Assembly: GCF_030380735.1 (NCBI RefSeq)
Contig: NZ_JAUDRZ010000023.1
Location: 568 to 64,567 of the forward strand
Direction: 5' to 3'
Source of the DNA: Rhizobium sp. S152
GTDB lineage: Bacteria > Pseudomonadota > Alphaproteobacteria > Rhizobiales > Rhizobiaceae
Length of the DNA: 64,000 nucleotides
In this document: piece after piece, positions 18,683-27,709 of the stretch
Layout of the letters: every line of letters begins with the position of its first letter
Position numbering within the stretch: the stretch's first letter is position 1
The notes under the pieces: generated by a model
The model's database searches: none
The model's input: only the letters and a program-made list of their open reading frames with translations
Told to the model about the DNA's origin: nothing
Translations under genes and position numbers: made by a program

Positions 18683-18988
18683 CACACCCTCACGGGTTTC
18701 AACAACAGTTGATGTTTCGACTGATTGGCATTTGCAATTCGGCATGAGCGCCGTTTATAGTCGAAATCCAGAGGGTTACCGTAACGTCAGAAATTCCTGA
18801 ACACTCGATTTCTCGCATGCAAACCGTGGTCCGCATTCGCCGCAATCACGACCTCTACAGAGCATGAGCGACCGGGAGCCTGCCTCCCGTGTCGGAGCAG
18901 ACAGACAAGACCGACCTGCAGACATGAACAGCAACCAATCAGCATAGTTTCGGCGGCAAGTTTCGGCCGCCCGCAATGGGGAGCCGCC
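18683..18988. other. 306-base intergenic region before the second RND operon
   Basis: No gene is supported here. It holds a hairpin (CGGGAG/CTCCCG, 18873-18878 and 18884-18889) and a direct repeat of AGTTTCGGC (18946-18954 and 18959-18967) that ends 21 bases before the adaptor start. One may be an operator; no regulator gene is adjacent. Confidence 0.5.
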
Positions 18989-20164
18989 ATGCCGTACTCG
19001 CTTCGACATCTCCTGACCGTTGGATCCATGGCACTCTTGCCAATGACGGCCGCAGCGCAACAGGCCGCCCCGCCTCCGCCGCCCGTCTCGGTCGCCAAGC
19101 CCGTCGTCCGCGACGTCATCGACAACGACGAGTTCATCGGCCGATTCGAACCTGTCGATCAGGTCTCTGTCCGCTCCCGTGTCGGCGGCTATCTGCAGGA
19201 GGTCGATTTCACGGATGGCGCCTTGGTGAAGAAGGGAGACCAGCTTTTCGTCATCGACCAGCGCCCCTTCATCACGAGCCTGAACGAAGCGAACGCGGCG
19301 CTCGAGGTGGCGAAGACCACGCTGTCTTACGCCGAGACCCAGTTTAACCGCGCTCAGAGCCTCGCCAATAGCGGCAGCCAGTCCGTGTCCACCCTCGATG
19401 ATCGGCGGCGCGACTGGATCTCGGCCCAGGCCAACGTGCGCGGCGCCCAGGCATCCGCCGAGCGCGCGGCGCTCGACATGGAATATACGAAGATCACCGC
19501 CCCCCTGAGCGGGCGCATCGACCGCCGGCTGATCTCCGCCGGCAATCTCGTCCAGGCAGACCAGTCGATCCTGACGACGATAGTCTCGCTCGATCCGATC
19601 GATTTCTATTTCGACGTCGATGAGCGCCGCCTGCTGAACTTCGCCGACACCGCGCGCAAGCAGGGTCAGGTTCTGCAGCAGGGTGGTGGCGGTGTGGATG
19701 TTTCGGTGACCATCTCCGACCCGACCGCGAAACCCTTCAAGGGCAAGCTCGACTTCGCCGAAAACCGCATCGACAACGAGAGCGGCACCATCCGCATCCG
19801 CGCCCGCTTCGCCAACCCCGACCTCGTCCTGCAGCCCGGCCTCTTCGGCCGCATCCAGGTAGAGGCATCCAACACCTACAAGGCGGTGCTCGTGCCCGAC
19901 GAAGCGATCGGCTCCGATCAGAACGAGCGCGTCGTCTATGTGGTCGGCCCCGACAACAAGGTCTCGACCAAGCCGGTGCGTCCGGGCCCGCGGCTCTACG
20001 GCTACCGCGTCATCCGCGAAGGCCTCGACGGCAGCGAGACGATCATCGTCAACGGGCTGATGCGCGCTAGACCCGGTGGTACCATTACACCTCAGATGGT
20101 AGAGCTTCCCCAGGAGCGCCGGGATACGCCGCCGGATTCGGTGACCACGGAGAACGGCCAATGA
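18989..20164 (+). CDS. RND efflux periplasmic adaptor (second system)
   Basis: A 391-residue adaptor with a cleavable signal peptide (residues 1-24, ending AAA-QQ) and no lipobox. A proline-rich linker leads to the lipoyl half 'VRSRVGGYLQEVDFTDGALVKKGDQLFVID', a coiled-coil hairpin (about 95-160), 'TAPLSGRIDRRLISAGNLV' and the beta-barrel region. ATG 18989 follows GGGGAG. Its stop overlaps the pump start (ATGA at 20161-20164), so subunits are made together, unlike the first system where a 190-base gap intervenes. No regulator or outer-membrane factor gene accompanies it. Confidence 0.94.
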   Translation: MPYSLRHLLTVGSMALLPMTAAAQQAAPPPPPVSVAKPVVRDVIDNDEFIGRFEPVDQVSVRSRVGGYLQEVDFTDGALVKKGDQLFVIDQRPFITSLNEANAALEVAKTTLSYAETQFNRAQSLANSGSQSVSTLDDRRRDWISAQANVRGAQASAERAALDMEYTKITAPLSGRIDRRLISAGNLVQADQSILTTIVSLDPIDFYFDVDERRLLNFADTARKQGQVLQQGGGGVDVSVTISDPTAKPFKGKLDFAENRIDNESGTIRIRARFANPDLVLQPGLFGRIQVEASNTYKAVLVPDEAIGSDQNERVVYVVGPDNKVSTKPVRPGPRLYGYRVIREGLDGSETIIVNGLMRARPGGTITPQMVELPQERRDTPPDSVTTENGQ

Positions 20165-23100
20165 GGTTCGCTCATTTCTTCGTCGACCGTCCGATCTTCG
20201 CGTCGGTCATCTCCATCCTGCTGCTCGTCGTCGGCGGCATCGCCTATACCCAGCTCCCGGTCTCGCAATATCCCGAGATCGCGCCGCCGACCATCGTCGT
20301 GCGCACCTCCTATCCGGGCGCCGACCCGCAGACCATCGCCGATACCGTCTCGACGCCGCTCGAGCAGCAGATCAACGGCGTCGAGGACATGCTCTACATG
20401 TCCTCCTACTCCAGCGCCGACGGCGCCATGTCGCTGACCATCACCTTCAAGCTGGGCACCGATCTCGATAAGGTGCAGGTGCTCGTGCAGAACCGCGTCT
20501 CGATCGCCCTGCCCCGCCTTCCCGAGGAAGTGCAGCGGCTGGGCGTCACCACCGACAAGAGTTCGCCCGACCTGATGATGGTCGTGCACCTCCTGTCACC
20601 GTCGCATCGCTACGACCAGCTCTACGTCTCGAACTACGCTCGCAACCGCATCCGCGATGTCCTCGTGCGCCTCGACGGCGTCGGCGATGTACAGATCTTC
20701 GGCGAGCGGCAATATTCCATGCGTATCTGGCTCGATCCGGAAAAGCTCTCCGCCTACCAGATGACCTCGGATGACGTCGTCCAGGCGCTACGCGACCAGA
20801 ACGTCCAGGTCTCGGGCGGCAAGATCGGCGCCCCGCCGGTCACCGGCAAGAACGCCTTCGAATACACCGTACGCACCGACGGCCGCTTCTCCGATGTCCG
20901 CCAATTCCGCTATACCATCGTCAAATCGACGACATCGGGCCGACTGGTGCAGTTGCAGGACGTCGCCCGCATCGAGCTCGGCGCACAGGATTACGTCACC
21001 AACAGCTACCTCAACAACGACCCGGCCGTCGCACTCGGCATCTTCGCCCGCCCCGGAACCAATGCGCTGGATACCGCGCATGAGGTGCAGGGCATCATGA
21101 AGGATCTCTCGCAGAACTTCCCGCAGGGGCTGGAATACCGCATCGTCTATGATACGACCGAGTTCATCTCGGACTCCATTTCCGAGGTCTACCGGACCAT
21201 CGCCGAAGCCGCGATCCTCGTGGCGATCGTCGTGCTCGTCTTCCTGCAATCCTGGCGCACCGCCCTCATCCCGATCATCGCCATCCCGGTATCGCTGATC
21301 GGCACCTTCGCCGTGCTCTTGGCCTTCGGCTTCTCGCTGAACATGCTCACCTTGTTCGGCCTGGTGCTCGCCATCGGCATCGTCGTTGACGACGCCATCG
21401 TGGTGGTGGAGAACGTCGAGCGCAACCTCGCGCTCGGCATGACGCCGAAGGAGGCTGCCCATGTCACCATGGACGAGGTCGGCACCGCCGTCGTCGCCAT
21501 CTCGCTGGTTCTGATCGCCGTCTTCGTGCCGACGGCCTTCATTCCCGGCATATCCGGGCAGTTCTACAAACAGTTCGCCGTCACCATCTCGGTGACGACG
21601 GCGATCTCCGCGCTGAACTCGCTGACGCTGTCGCCGGCGCTCGCGGGCATCCTGCTCAAGAGCCATGACCACGAGCACAAGCCCGCCAACATCGCGACCC
21701 GCTTCGGCCGCGGCCTTGCCAACGGCTTCAACCATGGCTTCGACCGCCTCAGCGCCGGCTATTCCTGGATCATCAGGCATCTGGTAAGCAGCTGGGTGGG
21801 CTTGACCGCTTCGCTCCTGGTCTTCGCCGGCCTGCTCGGCGCGACCTATTATATCGGCACGAAGGTCCCGTCTGGCTTCATTCCGACCATGGACCAGGGC
21901 TACGCCATCATCGTCGTGCAGCTGCCGGATGGCGCCTCGCTGGAACGCACCGATGCCGTCGTCAAGCAGGTCGGCGATATCGCCCGCACCGTTCCCGGCG
22001 TCGGCAATGCGGTCCAGTTCGCCGGCTTCAGCGGCGCCACCTTTACCAATGCATCGAATGCCGGCGTTGTCTTCGTGCCGTTCAAGTCCTTCGCGGAGCG
22101 TGAGGAAGGCGGCGAGACCGCGAACAAGATCATCGGCGAGCTCTTCGGCAAGCTGCAGAGCATCCAGGAAGCCTTCATCATCGCCATCCCGCCGCCATCC
22201 GTGCGCGGCGTCGGCAATTCCGGCGGCTTCAAGATGCAGATCCTCGACCTCGAAAACGCCGACATGACGCGGGCGCTCTCGCTTGCCCGCCAGATGATGG
22301 GCGCGGCTGCCACGACCGAGGGCCTGACCGGCGTCTTCACCACCTTCTCCGACGCCAGCCCGCAATACTTCCTGGCGATCGACCGCGACAAGGCACGCTT
22401 CCTCAACGTGCCCATCCCCAACATCTTCAACGCGCTGTCGATCAATCTTGGCGTCGCCTATGTCAACGATTTCAACGCTTTCGGCCGCGTCTACCAAGTG
22501 CGCGCCCAGGCCGACCGGCAATACCGCATGGACCGCGACGATATCCTCGCGCTCAAGGTCCGCTCCGCCACCGGGGCGCTGGTGCCGCTCGGCACGCTCA
22601 TGGACATCCAGGACGCCAGCGGTCCGCCGCTTGTCCAGCGCTACAACATGTATGTCTCTGTGCCGCTGCAGGGCAATCCGACACCCGGCACCTCGACCGG
22701 CGATGCGCTGAACAAGATGGAGGCGCTGGCGGCCAAGATATTGCCGCCGGGCACGAGCTTCGAATGGACGGAGCTCGCCTATCAGGAAACCCACACCGGC
22801 AACACGGCGATCTACATCTTCGCTTTATCGGTCGTCTTCGTGTTCCTGGCGCTCGCCGCGCAATATGAAAGCTGGGTGCTGCCACTGGCGATCATCCTGA
22901 TCGTACCGCTTGCCGTGCTGGCAGCACTGATCGGTGTGTCGCTGCGCGGCATGGACAACAACGTGCTGACCCAGATCGGCCTGATCGTGCTGATCGGCCT
23001 TGCCGCCAAGAACGCGATCCTGATCGTCGAATTCGCGCGCCAGGCACAGGAGGAGGGAAAATCCGCGGTCGACGCCGCCGTCGAGGCCAGCCATCTGCGG

Positions 23101-23355
23101 CTGCGGCCGATCCTGATGACGGCTTTCGCCTTTATCTTCGGCGTCTTGCCCCTCGCCATCGCGACCGGCCCGGGCGCGGAGATGCGCCAGTCACTGGGGA
23201 CGGCCGTATTCTCCGGGATGCTCGGCGTGACCCTGTTCGGCCTGTTCCTGACACCGGTCTTTTATGTCGTGCTCCGCCGTGGGCGCCGGAAGCCCGCCGA
23301 AGCCGGCGCGAGCGAACCGCCCGCATCCGCGGCAAATGCCGAGACTTCCTCATGA
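20161..23355 (+). CDS. RND (HAE1 family) efflux pump (second system), AcrB/MexB/MexF-like
   Basis: A 1064-residue RND pump with the same plan as the one at 4198: 'FFVDRPIFASVISI' first helix, 'SQYPEIAPPTIVVRTSYPGA', TM4 'GIVVDDAIVVVENVERN' with the proton-relay Asp pair, and the 'RLRPILMTAFAFIFGVLPL' helix near the end. It begins inside the adaptor stop codon. The two pumps share the family motifs but differ in many loop residues, so they are separate systems rather than a recent duplication. Its last 6 bases overlap the end of the convergent exoZ gene. Confidence 0.96.
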   Translation: MRFAHFFVDRPIFASVISILLLVVGGIAYTQLPVSQYPEIAPPTIVVRTSYPGADPQTIADTVSTPLEQQINGVEDMLYMSSYSSADGAMSLTITFKLGTDLDKVQVLVQNRVSIALPRLPEEVQRLGVTTDKSSPDLMMVVHLLSPSHRYDQLYVSNYARNRIRDVLVRLDGVGDVQIFGERQYSMRIWLDPEKLSAYQMTSDDVVQALRDQNVQVSGGKIGAPPVTGKNAFEYTVRTDGRFSDVRQFRYTIVKSTTSGRLVQLQDVARIELGAQDYVTNSYLNNDPAVALGIFARPGTNALDTAHEVQGIMKDLSQNFPQGLEYRIVYDTTEFISDSISEVYRTIAEAAILVAIVVLVFLQSWRTALIPIIAIPVSLIGTFAVLLAFGFSLNMLTLFGLVLAIGIVVDDAIVVVENVERNLALGMTPKEAAHVTMDEVGTAVVAISLVLIAVFVPTAFIPGISGQFYKQFAVTISVTTAISALNSLTLSPALAGILLKSHDHEHKPANIATRFGRGLANGFNHGFDRLSAGYSWIIRHLVSSWVGLTASLLVFAGLLGATYYIGTKVPSGFIPTMDQGYAIIVVQLPDGASLERTDAVVKQVGDIARTVPGVGNAVQFAGFSGATFTNASNAGVVFVPFKSFAEREEGGETANKIIGELFGKLQSIQEAFIIAIPPPSVRGVGNSGGFKMQILDLENADMTRALSLARQMMGAAATTEGLTGVFTTFSDASPQYFLAIDRDKARFLNVPIPNIFNALSINLGVAYVNDFNAFGRVYQVRAQADRQYRMDRDDILALKVRSATGALVPLGTLMDIQDASGPPLVQRYNMYVSVPLQGNPTPGTSTGDALNKMEALAAKILPPGTSFEWTELAYQETHTGNTAIYIFALSVVFVFLALAAQYESWVLPLAIILIVPLAVLAALIGVSLRGMDNNVLTQIGLIVLIGLAAKNAILIVEFARQAQEEGKSAVDAAVEASHLRLRPILMTAFAFIFGVLPLAIATGPGAEMRQSLGTAVFSGMLGVTLFGLFLTPVFYVVLRRGRRKPAEAGASEPPASAANAETSS

Positions 23356-24357
23356 CGGGCGCCTCGCCAGCGTGTTGCGCCGGAAGGGGTTGGCGGAGAG
23401 CAGACGGCGCAGCGGCTTCTCGATGACCTCGTAGGCGACCGCCCCAAGCGCCGTGCCGGCTACAACGGCGGCGAGGATCGTCGTCGTCGGCGACATATCG
23501 ACGGTTCTTGCGATCTCGAGCACGAGCGAGATCGCCAGCGTGTGCCAGAGATAGATGGAATAGGACGCATCGCCGAGATAGGTGAGCAGCGGCACGCGGC
23601 CGATGCTGCCGTCTGTCTCAAGCGAGACCATGCCGTAGACCAGCGCCAAGGCGAGCGGCCCGCAGAGGCTTTCGTCGAAGCTCGCGCCCAGCATGAAGAT
23701 GGTTGCGAAACCGGCGAGCGATGCCCCCACACAGGCAAGCCCGAGACTGGTCCCGGCAATCCAGCGACGGAGCCAGAGCTCGCCCAGAAACACCCCGCCC
23801 AGGAATTCGAGAATGATCGGCCTAGTGTAGGTGAACAACGCCGCCGATGCCGGCTGGACCATGAGGCCGACAGTGAAGAAGCCGCCGAACAGGACGGTCA
23901 GAAATATGAGCCTCCATCGGCGCGGCAGGAACAGCGCGCCGGCGAACAGTAAATAGAAGAACACCTGCAGATTCAGCGTCCAGCCCTGCACCAGCACCGG
24001 CCATATCTTGCCGCCGCTGGGCGAATGCATGGGGACGAAGAACAGCGACCCCAGCACATGACTGTTCGTCAGCTTGAGATTTGGGAACAGTCCGGCAATT
24101 GCGCCGGCAACCATGATCGCCGTCACCAACCAATAGGATGGGCCGATGCGTCGCAATCGCTCCAGCATGAAGACATGCGGCGTGACCGGTCGCTTCTCGC
24201 TCTTCACCCACATGATGAAGCCGCTGATGACGAACAACACGTCGATGCCGCCGGCGCCAATCGAGAAGTGATCTCCGTTGCGCTCCACGGCATGGAAAAC
24301 CACGATTGCGAAAGCGGAAAAGGCGCGCAGATACTGGATACCGTAGAGCGTCTTCAT
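23350..24357 (-). CDS. exoZ: Acyltransferase family 3, succinoglycan acetyltransferase ExoZ-like
   Basis: A 335-residue, multi-helix acyltransferase-3 protein. 'LYGIQYLRAFSAFAIVVFHA' with the family's catalytic-type histidine is at residues 4-23, followed by 'GAGGIDVLFVISGFIMW' (about 32-48); 'DASYSIYLWH' occurs near 265. In S. meliloti ExoZ acetylates a sugar of the succinoglycan repeat at the inner membrane and lies beside exoQ exactly as here. The start ATG 24355-24357 matches the family N-terminus. Its position at the end of exoY-F-Q-Z supports the name; sequence alone would give only acyltransferase. Expected neighbour exoB is replaced by the RND operon. Confidence 0.85.
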   Translation of the reverse strand: MKTLYGIQYLRAFSAFAIVVFHAVERNGDHFSIGAGGIDVLFVISGFIMWVKSEKRPVTPHVFMLERLRRIGPSYWLVTAIMVAGAIAGLFPNLKLTNSHVLGSLFFVPMHSPSGGKIWPVLVQGWTLNLQVFFYLLFAGALFLPRRWRLIFLTVLFGGFFTVGLMVQPASAALFTYTRPIILEFLGGVFLGELWLRRWIAGTSLGLACVGASLAGFATIFMLGASFDESLCGPLALALVYGMVSLETDGSIGRVPLLTYLGDASYSIYLWHTLAISLVLEIARTVDMSPTTTILAAVVAGTALGAVAYEVIEKPLRRLLSANPFRRNTLARRPS

Positions 24358-24372
24358 GCGGATTCCTTGAAT

Positions 24373-24392
24373 GGGCCGGTCAGCGCCGGCCC
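24373..24392 (-). terminator. Hairpin between exoQ and exoZ
   Basis: GGGCCGG (24373-24379) and CCGGCCC (24386-24392) form a 7-bp stem in the 49-base gap between the exoQ stop and the exoZ start. There is no T-run, so it may reduce rather than stop transcription into exoZ, or stabilise the upstream message. Confidence 0.4.
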
Positions 24393-24406
24393 GAAATGCA
24401 ATATCG

Positions 24407-25672
24407 TTAAGAAGTGGCCGCGTTGGGCGGCGTATGGTGATGCCAGACGTGATTGGCTGACTTCCGACGCACGGTCGCCAGCTTTCCGGCACAGAAATAG
24501 AAAAGGAACGTGCCCACGGTATATGGCGTCAGGATATCGATCTCCACGAAGGAGCGGATGGCCAGCAGCACCGCAATGGCGAAAAGCAGGTAGGATTCGT
24601 CGTTGCGGATGTCCTCGATCAGACGGCGCAGATGCCCCCACAGGATCTTCAGCAGCGTCAGCGCCAGAAGCAGCACGCCCACGAAGCCGAGCTCGACGTC
24701 CGTCTCGATATAGGTGTTGTGGAAGTGAAAGCCGGTGCGCGCCGTGATGTAGAACTCGTTCCACAAGCGCTCGGGTTCGGCGAACCCCTGCACCCAGTAA
24801 GCCTGATAGCCGATGCCGAAGACCGGGTTCTGTGCCGCGGCCGCCAGCCCCTGTTGCCAGAGATAGGTGCGGCCAGTCAGGGTCGAATCCTTGCCGAAGA
24901 GACCGAGAATGGCGTCGACCACCCCGAGATAGACGCTGGCGGTTACGAGCACGATGACGGCAACGCCGCCGCCGATAACGAGAAGCTTGCGCTGCTGCGG
25001 CGTCAGCGCCAGCACGACGCGGAGGCCGATGATGAGAGCAATGACCACGGCCGTCGTCAGAACCGATGTGGCGGACTGGCAGACGGCAAGGCAATAGGCC
25101 GACAGCAGCCCGGTGATACCAGCGCCGGCCAACCAAATACGCCGCTCACCGAAAATGAACACGGCGGCGAAGCATACGATGATGCCGAGCGAGGCGTAGA
25201 GCCCAAGCTGGTTCTTCGAGGCGAAGGCGCCCACGAAGCTGTAGGTCCCGTCCATAAGGTCGTATTCGTATCCGCCGAAGAGGATGGAGTAGATCAGAAC
25301 GATGCCGACACCGGCGATCATGCCCCGGGTCAGTGTGCGGATATCGATGATGCGGGCGGCGATCAGTGTGCAGATCACCTGCGTCAGGTACTGGATGCCG
25401 GCGCGCAACGACACGCTCGGCACCGCCGACCAGAACACCGACAGCACGACAAGCACCGCGAATGCGAGCATCCAGGCATGGCGGTTGTAGTTGCCGAGCA
25501 CCTTGCGATAATCGACGGCGATCAGCGGAAACCACAGGGCATAGTAAAGCAGGATCGCGATCTGCCCGAATTTCGTCGAGTAGGCGAAAGAGAAAAGCGA
25601 TAGCGCCACGGCGGGAATGGCGTAAATCCCGTTCCCGCCCGGCTGGATCAGCAGCGATTTTGCAATTCGCAT
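24407..25672 (-). CDS. exoQ: Exopolysaccharide polymerase, ExoQ-like (Wzy / O-antigen ligase fold)
   Basis: A 421-residue membrane protein with about ten to twelve hydrophobic helices and a periplasmic loop containing 'LTGRTYLWQQGLAAAAQNPVFGIGYQAYW' (about 265-295), the Wzy_C/O-antigen-ligase hallmark with its Arg and 'NPxxGxGxxxF/Y' pattern. 'FHNTYIETDVELG' follows. ExoQ joins lipid-linked octasaccharide units into high-molecular-weight polymer at the periplasmic face. ATG 25670-25672 lies 8 bases after the exoF stop, indicating one transcript. Order Y-F-Q matches the S. meliloti exoYFQ operon. Confidence 0.88.
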   Translation of the reverse strand: MRIAKSLLIQPGGNGIYAIPAVALSLFSFAYSTKFGQIAILLYYALWFPLIAVDYRKVLGNYNRHAWMLAFAVLVVLSVFWSAVPSVSLRAGIQYLTQVICTLIAARIIDIRTLTRGMIAGVGIVLIYSILFGGYEYDLMDGTYSFVGAFASKNQLGLYASLGIIVCFAAVFIFGERRIWLAGAGITGLLSAYCLAVCQSATSVLTTAVVIALIIGLRVVLALTPQQRKLLVIGGGVAVIVLVTASVYLGVVDAILGLFGKDSTLTGRTYLWQQGLAAAAQNPVFGIGYQAYWVQGFAEPERLWNEFYITARTGFHFHNTYIETDVELGFVGVLLLALTLLKILWGHLRRLIEDIRNDESYLLFAIAVLLAIRSFVEIDILTPYTVGTFLFYFCAGKLATVRRKSANHVWHHHTPPNAATS

Positions 25673-25680
25673 GCGGCCTC

Positions 25681-26952
25681 TTATCTCATCGCAAGTCCGG
25701 CGGTGACCTTGATCAGATCGCCGGGCTGCAGCGCCGTGTTCTCCTGAACCGGTAGTTCCTTCGGCTTGCCATCCACTTCACGGATGATCGAATAGGAAAC
25801 GCTGGCCATCCCGTTCGCCGTATCGAAACGCGCGGCATCCGTGGACTGCGTCAGCGCTTCCGACATCAGCGAGTTGCTGGTAGCCAGTTTCAGGTTGAGC
25901 TCGTCGATCTGCGCGTCGGTGTTCTGCGCCTCCTGGGCAAGCTGGGCGTCCCAGTCGTTGCGGAGCGTGATTTCGTCCTGGTTGGCCTTGCTGATGTCCT
26001 GCTTGGCCTTGAGCGAATTGGTATCGATATCGAGAAGCGTCGCTTCCAGATCGGCCGCGCGCTGCTCGGTCGCCATCTTGCGGGCGCTGAGCGCGAGGCC
26101 CTTTTCCGCGAGATCCTCGACCTTGTCGCGGTCGGCGGTGGCAAGCTCAAGCTGCCGGCTCTGCGTTTCGGTTTTCTTGGCAAGCGTCTGCACTTCGCTC
26201 TGCAGCAGTTGGCGCAGATCGTCCAGCGCCTGAAGCTGCAGCGTCAGCCGCTTCTTGCGGGTGGTCAGAAGAGACGTCTCGCTCGCCAACAGCACCTTGG
26301 CCTCGGGATGGCCCTCGAGCTCCTTGGGCATCTCGATCGTATCCTGCCCGGCCGTTTCGGCCCGCAGGCGGGCCTGCTTCACCAGCAGCCGGGCGCGATC
26401 GGCCATGTAGACCACGGCGTCGCCCTTTGCATTGATGAAATCGCGGGCGAAGCGCTGGCCGGAATCGGCGCGCCGCAGACCGCCCGCCAGGCTCACGGCC
26501 TTCATGACGGTCAGGTTGGGGGCAAACGGGAATTCGCCAGGCTTTTCGACGTCACCGGAAAGATAGACGGGGCGGAACTCCGCCAGTTCGACCGAGGCAG
26601 ATGGCCGGTCCTTCAGGGCAAATTGCTTCTGCAGGGCCGCGCCGATCTCCTGGGCGATCGCATCCGTAGTCTTTCCGGATGCCGACATGTCACCGACGAA
26701 CGGTAGGGAAATGCTTCCGGAAGGGCCGACCGTGTAGTCCCCACTGACGACAGACCAGTCGCGGATCGTTCCATCCGCGGTCTGCCATTCGGCAACCCTG
26801 ATCCTCAGCTTGTCCATAGTGCCGAGATGATACTCATCCGCGCTGGCCAGGCATGAGGAAACCAGAAAGGCACCCAGCCCGGCCGTCAGAAGTAGACCGG
26901 AGCGCAGGGTACCGGAGTGCCCGGCCATGCCTTTTTTCAAGCGTCTTTCCAT
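25681..26952 (-). CDS. exoF: Polysaccharide export protein, ExoF-like
   Basis: A 423-residue secreted protein. Residues 1-37 form a signal peptide; the stretch 'LVSSCLASADEY' offers both a lipobox-like VSSC and a signal-peptidase I ASA site. The Poly_export domain follows ('YHLGTMDKLRIRVAEW' to 'GSISLPFVGDM', about 40-120), then SLBB-type 'VYLSGDVEKPGEFPFAPNLTVMKAV' and a long coiled coil (about 220-360), typical of ExoF. It forms or feeds the outer-membrane export channel. ATG 26950-26952 has GGGGAA upstream; an ATG 12 codons earlier is not chosen since its codons look non-coding. Confidence 0.87.
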   Translation of the reverse strand: MERRLKKGMAGHSGTLRSGLLLTAGLGAFLVSSCLASADEYHLGTMDKLRIRVAEWQTADGTIRDWSVVSGDYTVGPSGSISLPFVGDMSASGKTTDAIAQEIGAALQKQFALKDRPSASVELAEFRPVYLSGDVEKPGEFPFAPNLTVMKAVSLAGGLRRADSGQRFARDFINAKGDAVVYMADRARLLVKQARLRAETAGQDTIEMPKELEGHPEAKVLLASETSLLTTRKKRLTLQLQALDDLRQLLQSEVQTLAKKTETQSRQLELATADRDKVEDLAEKGLALSARKMATEQRAADLEATLLDIDTNSLKAKQDISKANQDEITLRNDWDAQLAQEAQNTDAQIDELNLKLATSNSLMSEALTQSTDAARFDTANGMASVSYSIIREVDGKPKELPVQENTALQPGDLIKVTAGLAMR

Positions 26953-27028
26953 ACACAGTTCCCCGTGTGTTTGCACGACAAGCCGCAAGGCGTGCCGCGC
27001 TGTTAGTCTTTGGGCTTTATGTGGCGGC

Positions 27029-27709
27029 CTAGTAGCTGCCGCGCTGCGCGCACACCGCGGGAATGGTGCGTGCGATGATCACGACGTCACGAGCAAGCGA
27101 CCAGTTTTCGACATAGTGCGTGTCGAAGGCGACGCGTGCTGCGTAGGAGACGTCATTACGTCCGCTGATCTGCCACAGGCCGGTGAGGCCGGGACGGGAC
27201 TGCAGATAGTAGACGGCCGAGGTCTCGTACATTTCAAGTTCGTCTTGAACGACGGGACGCGGGCCGACGACGCTCATTTCGCCGCGGATGATGTTGAAGA
27301 GCTGGGGAAGCTCATCAAGGCTCAGTTTGCGCAGAACGGCACCGACCGCAGTGACCCGGGGGTCGTCCTGCAGCTTGCGCGTTGCACGCCATTCTTCCAT
27401 GGCCTTCGGGTTGTTGCGCAGGTGCTCCTGCAAAACCTGATCGCCATTGGTCACCATTGTCCGAAACTTCAGGCAACGGAATTCCTGGCCGTTGTGGCCG
27501 ATACGACGATGCCCATAGAAGGCCGGACCCTTGTCCGAAAGCTTCACAAGCAGCATCACCATCAGAAAAATCGGGCTCAGGAAGATGAGACCGATGCAGG
27601 CAGCCGATACGTCGAATGCCCGTTTCGCGATCCCGCCGGTGGGCGGAAACACGCTCTCATGAACTTCGCCATAGAATGGCGAACTGTCCGATCTCGTCGC
27701 AGACTTCAT
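27029..27709 (-). CDS. exoY: Undecaprenyl-phosphate galactose phosphotransferase, ExoY-like
   Basis: A 226-residue initiating sugar-phosphate transferase of the WbaP/WcaJ (Bac_transf) family, the same length as I recall for S. meliloti ExoY. One N-terminal membrane hairpin ('LIFLSPIFLMVMLLVKL', about 40-57) precedes the catalytic part: 'FRCLKFRTM' with the Lys-Phe-Arg motif (about 80-88), 'LRKLSLDELPQLFNII' with the Asp-Glu pair, 'GPRPVV' and 'RPGLTGLWQISGR'. It loads the first sugar onto undecaprenyl phosphate. First gene of exoY-F-Q-Z, expressed leftward from the long AT-rich region shared with exoX. Confidence 0.93.
   Translation of the reverse strand: MKSATRSDSSPFYGEVHESVFPPTGGIAKRAFDVSAACIGLIFLSPIFLMVMLLVKLSDKGPAFYGHRRIGHNGQEFRCLKFRTMVTNGDQVLQEHLRNNPKAMEEWRATRKLQDDPRVTAVGAVLRKLSLDELPQLFNIIRGEMSVVGPRPVVQDELEMYETSAVYYLQSRPGLTGLWQISGRNDVSYAARVAFDTHYVENWSLARDVVIIARTIPAVCAQRGSY

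Noticed and set aside
18776..20161. 461-codon minus-strand frame opposite the second adaptor
   Set aside because: No motif, low-complexity Asp/Gly/Val repeats typical of antisense translation; the adaptor on the plus strand is complete.
20788..22794. 668-codon open frame antisense to the second RND pump
   Set aside because: Same high-GC shadow effect; no recognisable domain and the sense strand is a clear RND protein.
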